Shown here one piece after another: positions 46,438-54,725 of a stretch of 64,000 nt of DNA. Numbering within the stretch: position 1 is the stretch's first letter; every line of letters begins with the position of its first letter. The position numbers and the translations under genes were made by a program. This stretch comes from Neptuniibacter halophilus (GTDB lineage Bacteria; Pseudomonadota; Gammaproteobacteria; Pseudomonadales; Balneatricaceae), in assembly GCF_030295765.1 (NCBI RefSeq), contig NZ_AP027292.1, positions 1 through 64,000 on the forward strand. The letters run 5' to 3'. The notes under the pieces are model-generated. The model had not been told where the DNA came from and did not search any database. It saw only the letters and a program-made list of their open reading frames with translations.

Positions 46438-47004
46438 ATGTCAGGCACACTGTTTTATCTGATAGGCGCCTCCGGTTCCGGCAAAGACTCGCTGTTGCAG
46501 GGCTGCCGGGCCCGGCTTGAAAGCGAGAGCCACACCCTGACCGCGCACCGGTTTATCACCCGTGCAGCGGGTGCCGGTGGCGAAAACCATGTTCATCTGA
46601 CCGAAACCGAATTTGCGCAACGGGTTAAAGGCGGCCTGTTTGCCATGCACTGGGCCTCTCACAACCATCTTTACGGCATCAGCAGGGAGATTGATAGCTG
46701 GCTGGATGCAGGCTTCAATGTGCTGGTCAACGGCTCGCGTGAATACCTGCCCCGAGCGCTGGCCCGGTATGACGAGTTGATTCCGGTGATGATTGAGGTA
46801 AAGCCGGAGCTGCTGCGCGAGCGCCTGATCCGGCGCGGACGCGAGAGCAGTGCGGAAATCGAACAGCGGCTGCTCAGACACCAGCAGTTACTGCATCAAC
46901 TGCCGGAGGGTACCCTGTTTGTCGATAACAGCGGCACGCTGGAACAGGGAATCGAAAGCCTGATGCAGATCATCAACCATAACTGCTGGCAGCCCACCCC
47001 ATGA
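46438..47004 (+). CDS. phnN: Ribose 1,5-bisphosphate phosphokinase PhnN
   Basis: This 188-residue guanylate-kinase-like enzyme has the P-loop GASGSGKDS (residues 10-18). It makes PRPP from ribose 1,5-bisphosphate, the last carbon step of the C-P lyase pathway. The start at 46438 lies one base after the phnM stop. Its TGA overlaps the ATG of phnP. Confidence 0.94.
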   Translation: MSGTLFYLIGASGSGKDSLLQGCRARLESESHTLTAHRFITRAAGAGGENHVHLTETEFAQRVKGGLFAMHWASHNHLYGISREIDSWLDAGFNVLVNGSREYLPRALARYDELIPVMIEVKPELLRERLIRRGRESSAEIEQRLLRHQQLLHQLPEGTLFVDNSGTLEQGIESLMQIINHNCWQPTP

Positions 47005-47762
47005 TAAAATTTCAATTCCTCGGCACCGGCGATGTGGCTCAGGTGCCGGTATTCGGCTGCCCCTGCGATGTCTGCGAACGGGCAAGACACGTCGCCCGGT
47101 TCCGGCGCAAACCCTGCAGCGCCCGACTGCAACTGCCCGATGCCGGTATAGATCTGCTGATCGATGGCGGCCTGACCGACCTCTGCGAGCGCTTTCAGCC
47201 CGGCCAGCTCAGCGCCATTTTGCTGACTCACTACCATGTGGATCATGTTCAGGGGCTTTTTCATCTGCGCTGGGGACAGGGTGAGAAGATTCCCGTGTTT
47301 GGCCCTGACGACACCACCGGCTGTGCCGACCTGCTGAAACACCCCGGCATACTGGCATTTCAGCCGGTACCGGCAGCATTCGTGCCGTTTCAACTGGGCC
47401 CTCTGCAGATCACCCCGATTCCTCTGCAACACTCAAAACCCACCTACGGTTACCTGTTCCGACACGGCGACATATCCTTCGCTTACCTGACCGATACGGT
47501 CGGCCTGCCGCCACAGAGTCTGGCATTTCTGCAACAGATTCCGGGTCTGAAACTGGCGATCGATTGCACCCACCCGCCCTCTCCGGACAAGCCACGTAAT
47601 CACAACGATTTTTCACTGTTACAGAAATTGGCGAAAGAACTCCCGGCAGAGCAGATATGGCTGACCCATATCAGCCATGAGATGGATCGGTGGTTGTTAC
47701 GCAACCCGTTACCTGAACCTTTCAGGCTGGCCTGGGATGACCTCTGTCTGGAGCTGGACTGA
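47001..47762 (+). CDS. phnP: Cyclic ribose phosphodiesterase PhnP
   Basis: This 253-residue MBL-fold enzyme opens the 5-phospho-ribose 1,2-cyclic phosphate left by C-P lyase. The metal motif LTHYHVDH has H77, H79, D81 and H82, and the extra zinc site of this family is seen in GCPCDVC (C20, C22, C25). It is the last gene of the operon and overlaps phnN by four bases. It is convergent with the MarR gene. Confidence 0.95.
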   Translation: MIKFQFLGTGDVAQVPVFGCPCDVCERARHVARFRRKPCSARLQLPDAGIDLLIDGGLTDLCERFQPGQLSAILLTHYHVDHVQGLFHLRWGQGEKIPVFGPDDTTGCADLLKHPGILAFQPVPAAFVPFQLGPLQITPIPLQHSKPTYGYLFRHGDISFAYLTDTVGLPPQSLAFLQQIPGLKLAIDCTHPPSPDKPRNHNDFSLLQKLAKELPAEQIWLTHISHEMDRWLLRNPLPEPFRLAWDDLCLELD

Positions 47763-47785
47763 GCCCGCTCCGACAGGAGAAAGCG

Positions 47786-48292
47786 TTATTTTTTAAGCCC
47801 GGTGTCCGGACGGTCCAACTGACCGATATCCAGCATCGGTGCTGCATCCAGATGCTGCGCATCGAGCATAAAGGCGACACGTTCCAGTGCGGAGATCACC
47901 ATTGACTGCTCCCAGCCCTGCATATCATCAAAACGGCGACTGAACAGATCCTGCTGCGGCGTCGGCGCACCTTTGATCAGCTCAAGTCCTTCCTGAGTCA
48001 GGTTAACCCAGACCTTACGCTTATCTTCAGTGCCACGCTCACGAGAGATCAGGTTCTTTTTCTCCAGACGATCCAGAATACTGGTCACCGTTGCCTGAGT
48101 CAGCGTGATCTCTTTCGCCAGTTCCCCGGTACTCAGGGGTGCTGACATACGCAGGGTCTGCATAATCATTAATTGCGGCAGTGTCAGCCCGGTACAGCGG
48201 CTGATCTCTTTATCCTGCATATCGGTGGCCCTGATAATCTGTCGCAACAGGACCAGAGCATCCTGACTTTTATCCATGATAACTTCGCTCAT
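47786..48292 (-). CDS. MarR-family regulator, CosR/EctR-like
   Basis: This 168-residue MarR protein has DALVLLRQIIRATDMQDKE, winged-helix LSTGELAKEITLTQATVTSI (about 54-73) and the wing DKRKVWVNLT. The text closely resembles CosR/EctR1-type repressors that control compatible-solute synthesis and uptake in halophiles and vibrios; this assignment is by eye. It is divergent from a betaine-type ABC operon, its likely target. The ATG at 48292 has a modest ribosome site (GGAA). Confidence 0.85.
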   Translation of the reverse strand: MSEVIMDKSQDALVLLRQIIRATDMQDKEISRCTGLTLPQLMIMQTLRMSAPLSTGELAKEITLTQATVTSILDRLEKKNLISRERGTEDKRKVWVNLTQEGLELIKGAPTPQQDLFSRRFDDMQGWEQSMVISALERVAFMLDAQHLDAAPMLDIGQLDRPDTGLKK

Positions 48293-48376
48293 CACATTAT
48301 TCCGGCGGCTGATTTTACTCCCATCCACAGGCTTTAGAAACGTGTAAATCCTCTCGTAGCAAGCCCCTGCAGAACA

Positions 48377-48397
48377 CCGGCGGTTAAGTACCGCCGG
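48377..48397. repeat. Hairpin in MarR upstream region
   Basis: CCGGCGG (48377-48383) and CCGCCGG (48391-48397) form a perfect 7-bp stem with a 7-nt loop. It lies ~85 bp before the MarR start and would sit in its 5' leader if transcription starts further upstream. Confidence 0.45.
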
Positions 48398-48421
48398 GCG
48401 AACATAGGGCAGCCTGTTTAT

Positions 48422-48487
48422 TTAGCATAGCGAATGTTTTAACATGCTAAGTAATCAGGCGTCACGGATTCTCTGTTTTGCTAAGTA
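48422..48487. promoter_or_regulatory. Candidate MarR operators upstream of the transporter
   Basis: TTAGCAT (48422-48428) and ATGCTAA (48444-48450) are exact inverted half-sites with a 15-bp spacer containing TGTTTTAACA. The second half-site overlaps TGCTAAGTA (48445-48453), which recurs 34 bp on at 48479-48487, about three helical turns. This spacing suits dimeric repressors such as MarR proteins. Confidence 0.45.
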
Positions 48488-48779
48488 GCACCTTGCAAAA
48501 ACGCGGCAGTCAGGCGGAGCTTCTCCGCTGTTTACCCTCACTTTTGCGGAATCAAACCGCAGAGACTGATCACCCCTACCTATCGGCAGCCCGCCGTTGC
48601 ACCCCTGCCAAGCAACAGAACTCCTTTGCATATCTAAAATCCTGCTTCGGTTTAAAGCCCGAAAAGGATCAGTTTCATCAAGAAAATCCCGGATTTAATC
48701 ATAAACACTACGCCAACCGGGCCCGCTTCCGGCCCCGATTAATAACCACAAAAATCTGATACGACGTACTGGAGTTACC

Positions 48780-49772
48780 ATGAAATCTATAGCTTATGCT
48801 GCTATTCCACTGCTTTTAACCAGCACCGCTTCATTTGCCGGCGAAGCCTGTGGCAAGGTCACTATCGCCGATATGAACTGGAGCTCCGCTACCCTGATGG
48901 CGAATGTCGACCGCTTTATTCTGGAACACGGTTATAACTGTGATGCCGAGCTGGTGCCCGGCGATACCATGCCGACCGGTACCTCAATGATCGAAAAAGG
49001 CGAGCCGGATATTGCGCCAGAGATGTGGAGTAACTCCCTGCGTGAAGCACTGGACAAAGGTGTCGCCGAAAAACGCCTGCGTTATGCAGGGAATTCTCTC
49101 TCCGACGGTGGTGAAGAGGGATTCTGGGTACCGACCTACCTGCTGGAGAAATACCCCAACCTGAACACCATCGAAGGGATCAAGGCCAATGCAAAGCTGT
49201 TTGAGCACCCTGAAGATCCGGATGCATCAGCGTTTTACGGCTGCCCTGCCGGCTGGAACTGTCAGATCAGTGCGGGCAACCTGTTCAAGGCGCTGAAGCT
49301 GGAAGACTCCGGTTTTGAGATGATCGATCCGGGTTCCGGTGCGGGCCTGTCCGGTGCCATCGCTAAAGCTTACGAGCGTGGCGAGCCATGGTTCGGCTAC
49401 TACTGGGCACCCACCTCTGTACTGGGTAAATATGAGATGACCAAAGTGGACTTTGGCAGTGGCGTTGATAAAGATGAATACATTAACTGCACCTCAATGG
49501 AGGGCTGTGAAAGCCCGAAAGTGACCATGTACCCGCCATCACTGGTACAGACCGTGACCACAGAAGGATTTGCCAGCCGCTCACCGGAAGCCTACAGCTA
49601 TCTGAGTCAGCGTGCTTTCACCAACGCCCAGATGAACGCCCTGCTGGCGTGGATGGAAGACAATCAGGCGGACGGTGAAGTCGCGATGGAATACTTCCTC
49701 ACCGAGCATGAAGCGATCTGGACTCAGTGGGTAACGCCGGAAGTCGCCGCAAAAGTTAAATCCGCGCTGTAA
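48780..49772 (+). CDS. proX: Glycine betaine/choline-type ABC transporter substrate-binding protein
   Basis: This 330-residue OpuAC-family binding protein has a signal peptide (SIAYAAIPLLLTSTASFAGEA) and the opening GKVTIADMNWSSATLMANV. Aromatic residues W, F and Y in EMWSNSL, EEGFWVPTY and EPWFGYYWAPTS are suited to caging a quaternary amine. It likely brings in glycine betaine, choline or a similar osmolyte. GGAG precedes the ATG. The order binding protein-permease-ATPase matches Pseudomonas CbcXWV rather than E. coli proVWX. Confidence 0.88.
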   Translation: MKSIAYAAIPLLLTSTASFAGEACGKVTIADMNWSSATLMANVDRFILEHGYNCDAELVPGDTMPTGTSMIEKGEPDIAPEMWSNSLREALDKGVAEKRLRYAGNSLSDGGEEGFWVPTYLLEKYPNLNTIEGIKANAKLFEHPEDPDASAFYGCPAGWNCQISAGNLFKALKLEDSGFEMIDPGSGAGLSGAIAKAYERGEPWFGYYWAPTSVLGKYEMTKVDFGSGVDKDEYINCTSMEGCESPKVTMYPPSLVQTVTTEGFASRSPEAYSYLSQRAFTNAQMNALLAWMEDNQADGEVAMEYFLTEHEAIWTQWVTPEVAAKVKSAL

Positions 49773-49779
49773 ACCGAAC

Positions 49780-49804
49780 GCGCCCACTGCACTGCGGTGG
49801 GCGC
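49780..49804 (+). other. Intercistronic hairpin after the substrate-binding protein gene
   Basis: GCGCCCAC (49780-49787) and GTGGGCGC (49797-49804) form a perfect 8-bp stem with a 9-nt loop in the 54-bp gap before the permease gene. No T-tract follows. It likely stabilises the upstream mRNA or limits read-through, so that the binding protein is made in excess. Confidence 0.55.
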
Positions 49805-49826
49805 CGATTGACCCTGAGGTTGTATT

Positions 49827-50726
49827 ATGGCCGATTCCAACTGGCTGACCGAGTTCCCCCAACTGGATCGCAGTGCCCTGCGCGATATACGTAAAGCGCT
49901 CGATTCCGGTTACCGGGACTTTTCCCGTGAATACGGGGATATTATTGAATCCTTTTTTGATCCCCTGCTGACCTTTCTGGTCTGGTTTGAAAAACTGCTG
50001 CTGGCCACCCCGTGGTGGCTTGTTATCGCAGTCGTCGCCGGGCTCAGCTACCTGGCCAGCCGCTCCTGGAAACTGGGACTGGGCGTTGTCGTCTCCTTCC
50101 TGCTGATCGGCTATTTCGGCATGTGGGACGACACGATGCGCACCATGAGCATTATTCTGGTCTGTACCCTGCTGGCTATTGCGCTGGGGGTGCCTATCGG
50201 TATCGCCATGGCCCGCTCTGACCGGACTCAGTCACTGGTCACGCCGGTGCTGGATATTATGCAGACCATGCCTGCTTTCGTTTATCTGATCCCGGTGGTG
50301 ATGCTGCTCGGCATCGGTAAAATTCCGGGGGTCATTGCGGTCATCATTTATGCGATTCCGCCGGTGATCCGCCTCACCAATCTGGGGATACGTCTGGTCG
50401 ACAAAGATGTAATGGAAGCCGCCACCGCCTACGGTGCCAGCGCCCGGCAGCGTTTGCTTGATGTCCAGCTCCCGCTGGCAATGCCCACCATCATGGCGGG
50501 TATTAACCAGACGATTATGATGGCGCTGTCGATGGTGGTTATCGCCTCGATGATCGGCGTAAAAGGCCTCGGCCAGCCGGTGCTCAAGTCAATCACCAAC
50601 CAGTACTTCACTCTGGGCCTGCTGAATGGTCTGGCCATTGTTGCACTGGCTATTATTTTCGACCGGGTCTCTCAGGCTTACGCCAAACGTACCCAGAGCC
50701 ATCTGGAGGGTATGGATCATGGCTGA
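49827..50726 (+). CDS. proW: Glycine betaine/choline-type ABC transporter permease (ProW-like)
   Basis: This 299-residue permease has a ~65-residue hydrophilic/amphipathic N terminus and then about six helices. The BPD-transport EAA-like motif is MEAATAYGASARQRLLDVQLPLAMP (about 195-219, quoted with a break in mind: EAATAYGAS and LPLAMP). The block GIAMARSDRTQSLVTPVLDI is typical of ProW/OpuAB. It forms the osmolyte channel. Confidence 0.92.
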   Translation: MADSNWLTEFPQLDRSALRDIRKALDSGYRDFSREYGDIIESFFDPLLTFLVWFEKLLLATPWWLVIAVVAGLSYLASRSWKLGLGVVVSFLLIGYFGMWDDTMRTMSIILVCTLLAIALGVPIGIAMARSDRTQSLVTPVLDIMQTMPAFVYLIPVVMLLGIGKIPGVIAVIIYAIPPVIRLTNLGIRLVDKDVMEAATAYGASARQRLLDVQLPLAMPTIMAGINQTIMMALSMVVIASMIGVKGLGQPVLKSITNQYFTLGLLNGLAIVALAIIFDRVSQAYAKRTQSHLEGMDHG

Positions 50727-51909
50727 TGACCTGCTGATCGAAGTAAAGGGGCTTTATAAGCTGTTCGGCAATCAGCCCGAAAAGCATATGCCGCTGGTTC
50801 ATCAGGGCCAGTCCAAGGATGAAATCCTTGCCGCAACCGGCCATACACTGGGCCTTAAAGATATCAACCTGCAGATCCGAAGGGGCGAAATCTTTGTGAT
50901 TATGGGCCTCTCCGGCTCCGGGAAATCCACCCTGATCCGTCACTTCAACCGGCTGATCGATCCGACGGAAGGGGTCATCAAGGTTGAAGGCAGTGATGTG
51001 ATGCAGTTTGGCCCTAATGAGCTCCAGGAGTTCCGCCGGCACAAAATGTCGATGGTATTTCAGCGCTTCGGCCTGCTGCCACACAAGACCGTCGTGGCCA
51101 ATGTCGCCTACGGCCTGAGCATTCAGGGCGTGGCCAAATCCGAAGCGAATACTAAAGCCAGAGAGTGGCTCGAAACAGTCGGTCTGGCAGGTTATGAGGA
51201 GCAATACCCCTCACAGCTTTCCGGTGGTCAGCAACAGCGTGTTGGTCTGGCCCGCGCCCTGTGCACCGATGCTGAAATTCTGCTGATGGATGAGGCCTTC
51301 TCTGCACTTGACCCGCTGATCCGCTCGGAGATGCAGGACCAGTTGATTCAGCTTCAGGAAACACTGCACAAAACCATTATCTTTATCACCCACGATCTGG
51401 ATGAGGCACTGCGTCTGGGTGACCGGATTGCGATCCTTAAAGATGGCGAGATTGTTCAGCAGGGTGAACCGGAAGATATTCTGCTTAATCCGGCAACCGA
51501 TTATGTCGAAGCTTTTGTCCGTGACGTTAACCGCGCCCGGGCACTGACCGTAGAAACCGTGATGAAACCGCCGGCTTACCGGATCGCCGCCGATACCATT
51601 GAGGAAGCGCTGCAACAGATGCGCGGATTCAAAAAGGATTATGGCTATCTGGTCAGCGGTGATGGCTATCAGGGCATGGTCACCGAGGACACGCTGGAAG
51701 AAGCCTACCGGGACAATAAAGATGCCGAACTGAGTGAAGCCATTATTGAATCGGTAGAACCGGTTGAACAGGCAGCAGTGCTGGAAACCGTTATTCCCTG
51801 CACACTGGAAGCGGATTATCCCCTGCCCGTGGTCGATGAGGAGGGTAACCTGACCGGCCGCCTTTCCCGCGGCACCCTGTCTGACGTACTCGGTGAACGC
51901 TCACAGTAG
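50719..51909 (+). CDS. proV: Glycine betaine/choline-type ABC transporter ATPase with CBS domains (ProV-like)
   Basis: This 396-residue ATPase has Walker A GLSGSGKST (63-71), signature LSGGQQQRVGLARAL, Walker B ILLMDEAFSALD and two C-terminal CBS segments (about 275-395). CBS pairs in ProV/OpuAA sense ionic strength or nucleotides. The inserted MPLVHQGQSKDEILAATG loop is typical of ProV. The start at 50719 overlaps the permease by eight bases; the frame upstream is permease shadow. A strong terminator follows. Confidence 0.94.
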   Translation: MADDLLIEVKGLYKLFGNQPEKHMPLVHQGQSKDEILAATGHTLGLKDINLQIRRGEIFVIMGLSGSGKSTLIRHFNRLIDPTEGVIKVEGSDVMQFGPNELQEFRRHKMSMVFQRFGLLPHKTVVANVAYGLSIQGVAKSEANTKAREWLETVGLAGYEEQYPSQLSGGQQQRVGLARALCTDAEILLMDEAFSALDPLIRSEMQDQLIQLQETLHKTIIFITHDLDEALRLGDRIAILKDGEIVQQGEPEDILLNPATDYVEAFVRDVNRARALTVETVMKPPAYRIAADTIEEALQQMRGFKKDYGYLVSGDGYQGMVTEDTLEEAYRDNKDAELSEAIIESVEPVEQAAVLETVIPCTLEADYPLPVVDEEGNLTGRLSRGTLSDVLGERSQ

Positions 51910-51930
51910 TCTGCGCAGCGGTTCAGGATA

Positions 51931-51961
51931 AAAAAAGCCACCTTATTCAGGTGGCTTTTTT
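51931..51961. terminator. Bidirectional rho-independent terminator
   Basis: AAAAAAGCCACC (51931-51942), a 7-nt loop and GGTGGCTTTTTT (51950-51961) form a 12-bp stem with A- and T-tracts on the two sides. It ends both the transporter operon and the convergent phnA gene. Confidence 0.92.
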
Positions 51962-51973
51962 CTGATCGTCGGC

Positions 51974-52312
51974 TCAGGCTTTCTTAACAAATGCCGCCGT
52001 CACCATCATATCGCCGGCACCGTCCACTTTGCAGTCAAGCTCGTGGTCCTTACCGTCAACAATCCGCTTGATCGTCGCTTTGGTACCGATTTTCAGTACC
52101 TGAGAGCTGCCCTTAACCTTCAGGTCTTTAACCATTGTGACTTTATCCCCGGCTTCAAGCTGAGTGCCGTTGGCATCTTTCGCCGTCGGTTCTGCGTCTT
52201 CAGCATTCACTTCGTTGGGGTTCCACTCGTGGGCACACTCAGGACAGATCATCAGTTCCTGATCCTGATAAACAAATTCGGAGTTACATTTCGGGCAAGG
52301 AGGTAGAGACAT
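51974..52312 (-). CDS. phnA: PhnA/YjdM-family zinc-ribbon protein
   Basis: This 112-residue protein has an N-terminal zinc ribbon with CPKCNSEF and CPECAHEW (four Cys) and a C-terminal SH3-like PhnA domain ([20 protein letters not shown]). Despite its name it is not part of the C-P lyase pathway, and family members have no proven phosphonatase activity. Its presence 4 kb from the phn operon is therefore not evidence of pathway linkage. Confidence 0.92.
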   Translation of the reverse strand: MSLPPCPKCNSEFVYQDQELMICPECAHEWNPNEVNAEDAEPTAKDANGTQLEAGDKVTMVKDLKVKGSSQVLKIGTKATIKRIVDGKDHELDCKVDGAGDMMVTAAFVKKA

Positions 52313-52344
52313 AGCTTTTTTAACTTCTTTTAATATGAGTTTAA

Positions 52345-52362
52345 CGGGCTCACAGCAGCCCG
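52345..52362. repeat. Short hairpin between phnA and AraC genes
   Basis: CGGGCT (52345-52350) and AGCCCG (52357-52362) form a 6-bp stem with a 6-nt loop, downstream of the AraC stop on the minus strand and upstream of phnA. GTTAAAC follows rather than a real T-tract, so termination is uncertain. Confidence 0.3.
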
Positions 52363-52438
52363 CTGAGGAGGGCGGGTAGTTTAACCGATAATCGCCCCAT
52401 TATTCATTTATCGAAGTGAATTAAAACCAAAATGCATA

Positions 52439-53278
52439 TCAAAGCCGCCCCGGTGTTACCCGGGCAATCGCCTGAAACTCGCGGGTCATATGGGCCTGAT
52501 CACTGAAACCAAACGCATGTGCCGTCTCGGCCAGCCCCGCCTGCGGATGCTGGCGTAGGTGCTGAACCGCTTTGCGGATACGCACAATCCTTTGATAGCG
52601 TTTTGGGGTCATCTGCAGCCAGCGCTGAAACAGCCGCTCAATCTGGCGCTGACTCAAGCCCTGACCGGGGTATTGATTTCCACTCCCCTGAGGATGCTCT
52701 GCCTGTAAAAACGCCTGTATTAAGGCATCGGGTATCGGCTCCGGCTCTGACAGTGCATCGCTCGCCCAGCGCTCCAGCCTGGTTTTTCTGCTGTCAAAAT
52801 CAGGCTCCTCACACAAACGGGTATAGAGCTGAAATAACGCTGCAAACCGATCATCACCGCTCTGTAGCAAAGTCGGGCTGGCATAGTGCCGGGCAAATAA
52901 AGCGTAACTGACCGCGGGATGAAAGCGGATACCCACCAGCTCGGAGCCGGGGCCCAGACAGATGGTTTGCGCCTGCTGGCTGACTGGCAGCATGATCACG
53001 CCCTGAGGCAGACTGGTTTCACCCATCCTGAGCTGCCCTGCAAGGTTAAAAAGAATCCCGCTGCCGGCATCAGAGTAGAGTCGCTTCTTGATGGTGTGAT
53101 GCTGCATCACCTGAGCAGACCAGATTGCCTGCACACAGGCCGCAAGCTGCCCCGAGGGTCGGGACAGCCTGAACTCAAGTCCGTGGTTAACTGCGTTGTC
53201 AGGGTTTATAACTGCCCACCTCTGGTTTAAATGTTTTGGCAATCCGGTTCCAACTGTTGATCGCATTAATAGCGACAT
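52439..53278 (-). CDS. AraC-family regulator
   Basis: This 279-residue protein ends with an AraC helix-turn-helix pair (about 205-279; SQRQIERLFQRWLQMTPKRY and AHAFGFSDQAHMTREFQAI). An N-terminal DUF6597-like domain precedes it (AIWSAQVMQHH, PQGVIMLPVSQQAQTI). The start is uncertain: the ATG at 53278 lies 80 bp inside the end of the AhpD-like gene and lacks a ribosome site, and no alternative start codon follows that stop without shortening the domain. Overlapping translation or a TTG start are possibilities. The AhpD-like protein, directly upstream, may be co-regulated. Confidence 0.85.
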   Translation of the reverse strand: MSLLMRSTVGTGLPKHLNQRWAVINPDNAVNHGLEFRLSRPSGQLAACVQAIWSAQVMQHHTIKKRLYSDAGSGILFNLAGQLRMGETSLPQGVIMLPVSQQAQTICLGPGSELVGIRFHPAVSYALFARHYASPTLLQSGDDRFAALFQLYTRLCEEPDFDSRKTRLERWASDALSEPEPIPDALIQAFLQAEHPQGSGNQYPGQGLSQRQIERLFQRWLQMTPKRYQRIVRIRKAVQHLRQHPQAGLAETAHAFGFSDQAHMTREFQAIARVTPGRL

Positions 53279-53669
53279 TCAGATCCACCAGCGCCTGCTC
53301 CCCCAACACTTCGACCAGTTGCCTGTAGCGCTGATCATCAACGGCAAGTGCAGCACTCAGATGCTCCGCCCAGTCCAGCGCCGCACGTTCAGTTTCAGTG
53401 TACAGTGGCATATCACGCCAGGCATTTAACCCCAGCAGGCGCGCTGTGGTTTCCCCCTGTGCCAGTGCATCGCGGCTGTGCATATCAATACAGAAAGCAC
53501 ACTGGTTGATCTGTGAAACCCTGAGTTTAACCAATTCCCAGAGCGAAATTGACAGTGTTTCGGAAACAGTGAATTGCTCCCGGAGGTAGTTCTCCTGCTG
53601 CAACAGAATTTCCATTGCGCCGGCACCCAGTTGAAAGTAGTTAGCCCGTGTAGTGGTGCTTATTGTCAT
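53199..53669 (-). CDS. Carboxymuconolactone decarboxylase/AhpD-family protein
   Basis: This 156-residue protein has the AhpD-type redox motif C57-x-x-C60-x-x-x-H64 (QCAFCIDMH) and the helical CMD fold. Such proteins often act as alkylhydroperoxidases or thiol oxidoreductases. GAGGAGAG precedes the ATG at 53669. It overlaps the start of the AraC frame by 80 bp. Confidence 0.92.
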   Translation of the reverse strand: MTISTTTRANYFQLGAGAMEILLQQENYLREQFTVSETLSISLWELVKLRVSQINQCAFCIDMHSRDALAQGETTARLLGLNAWRDMPLYTETERAALDWAEHLSAALAVDDQRYRQLVEVLGEQALVDLNVAINAINSWNRIAKTFKPEVGSYKP

Positions 53670-53788
53670 GTGATCTCTCCTCAGATGATTTAACTGAGAA
53701 GATAACCGGGTGCGTGAAGCGGGTATTGAAGATTTCCGACATCCGCAGGTCACCGTGATGCCCGACCGGAATGGCGCGCAAACGCCGA

Positions 53789-54232
53789 TTATAGTTTGCC
53801 TTTAATCGCCTTGAGCTTCATTTTCAGTTGCTCTTTCTTGCCAATCTTTTCCAGCTTTTTGCGTTTTACCGGCTTGCTCACTTCTGCTGCTTCCAGCTCG
53901 GCTTTGAAGGCTTTCAGTTGCGACTTGAGTTCCTGTTTAAGCTCCTGACTCAGATGGCCACGGCTCTTCAATGCCTCAGTCGCCTCACAAATCAGACCGG
54001 GAAAGGCCCCCAGAATAACCTCCTCCGGGGTACGCTTTTTGATCTCCTGTCTCAACACAGATCGATCAGCCAGCCATTTTTCCAGCTCCTCGATCTCACG
54101 CTGCGAAAGCAGTGCTGCCACATGGGGCGCAACAGTATCGATACCTATATCAAAGGTAACGACGGTCTGCTCCTCGCCTTCGGGTAACAGCCGGATACAG
54201 TGCACTTTCTGTTCTGTGGTAATAAATCGCAT
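53789..54232 (-). CDS. Hypothetical Lys/Glu-rich protein
   Basis: This 147-residue soluble protein is not recognised. The first ~60 residues are beta-like (EQTVVTFDIGIDTVAPHVAAL), the middle is helical (REIEELEKWLADRSVLRQEI), and the C terminus is a long Lys-rich coiled helix (EVSKPVKRKKLEKIGKKEQL). Basic tails of this sort can bind nucleic acid. The ATG at 54232 follows GGGAGA; its ORF also opens upstream inside the next gene end. It lies 50 bp after the DUF2391 gene and is probably co-transcribed. Confidence 0.7.
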   Translation of the reverse strand: MRFITTEQKVHCIRLLPEGEEQTVVTFDIGIDTVAPHVAALLSQREIEELEKWLADRSVLRQEIKKRTPEEVILGAFPGLICEATEALKSRGHLSQELKQELKSQLKAFKAELEAAEVSKPVKRKKLEKIGKKEQLKMKLKAIKGKL

Positions 54233-54282
54233 TACGTCTCCCTTACTCCATTGATCACGACTCTCCTCCTCTGACGCATGAC

Positions 54283-54684
54283 TCACTCCTTGTCGAGCCC
54301 ATCGACGATTATCGCCCCCATCGATGCAGGCATAGCCACAATAATGGTTCGCTTAAGCGCCAACAGCGGATCACTCCAGAGAGGAAATTTATCCAGAGAT
54401 GATAACACCAGAATCACCACCAGCGTGGCAATCAGGTAAGCAATCAGTATCCGAAACAAAAAAACACCGACCCGATGACGGATATTGTGCTGAAACACAC
54501 TCTGATAGGTGTAAAAGCTGAGAAATGCCAGCGAAAGCAGAAATAACAGGCTGAGGTTCAGTGCCGGCAGCGTTTGCCCCAGTTGCCATGCCTCTTCAGA
54601 AAAGGAGATCGGTACCGCCAGTGCGAAGGCCCCGATACTGACCTGACTCAGGTCTTCCAGATTAAAGCTCTGCAGCCACTTCAT
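54283..54684 (-). CDS. DUF2391-like small integral membrane protein
   Basis: This 133-residue protein has about four hydrophobic helices (ALAVPISF near 20, LSLLFLLSLAFLSFYTY near 44-60, FLFRILIAYLIATLVVILVL, and IVAMPASMGAIIVDGL). The pattern resembles the DUF2391/TIGR02587 integral membrane family. No function is known. It lies between the LysR gene and the hypothetical gene. Confidence 0.7.
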   Translation of the reverse strand: MKWLQSFNLEDLSQVSIGAFALAVPISFSEEAWQLGQTLPALNLSLLFLLSLAFLSFYTYQSVFQHNIRHRVGVFLFRILIAYLIATLVVILVLSSLDKFPLWSDPLLALKRTIIVAMPASMGAIIVDGLDKE

Positions 54685-54725
54685 ACCTTTGCCCGCTCCC
54701 GGATTTCTCTGCTCCAGTTTGCAGT

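Larger units (their letters stand above)
48293..48779. promoter_or_regulatory. Long divergent control region between MarR gene and betaine-type ABC operon
   Basis: This 487-bp gap carries a GC-rich hairpin at 48377-48397, an inverted repeat at 48422-48450 and a repeated TGCTAAGTA word at 48445-48453 and 48479-48487. A short plus-strand frame (48478-48759) has no family resemblance and is not called. The unusual length suggests several promoters or a long 5' leader for the transporter mRNA. Confidence 0.5.

Noticed and set aside
48478..48759. 93-residue plus-strand frame in the MarR/transporter gap
   Set aside because: It has no family resemblance, no good ribosome site, and runs through the likely operator and promoter region of the transporter operon.
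48760..48769. TACGACGTA word just before the proX-like start, considered as another LuxR-type site
   Set aside because: It is a short 4-bp dyad that also occurs elsewhere (about 36439), and it overlaps the ribosome-site region; chance is the simpler explanation.
51974..52312. PhnA/YjdM taken as part of the C-P lyase pathway
   Set aside because: The family name is historical. The gene is separated from the phn operon by other operons, and family members are not known to break C-P bonds.
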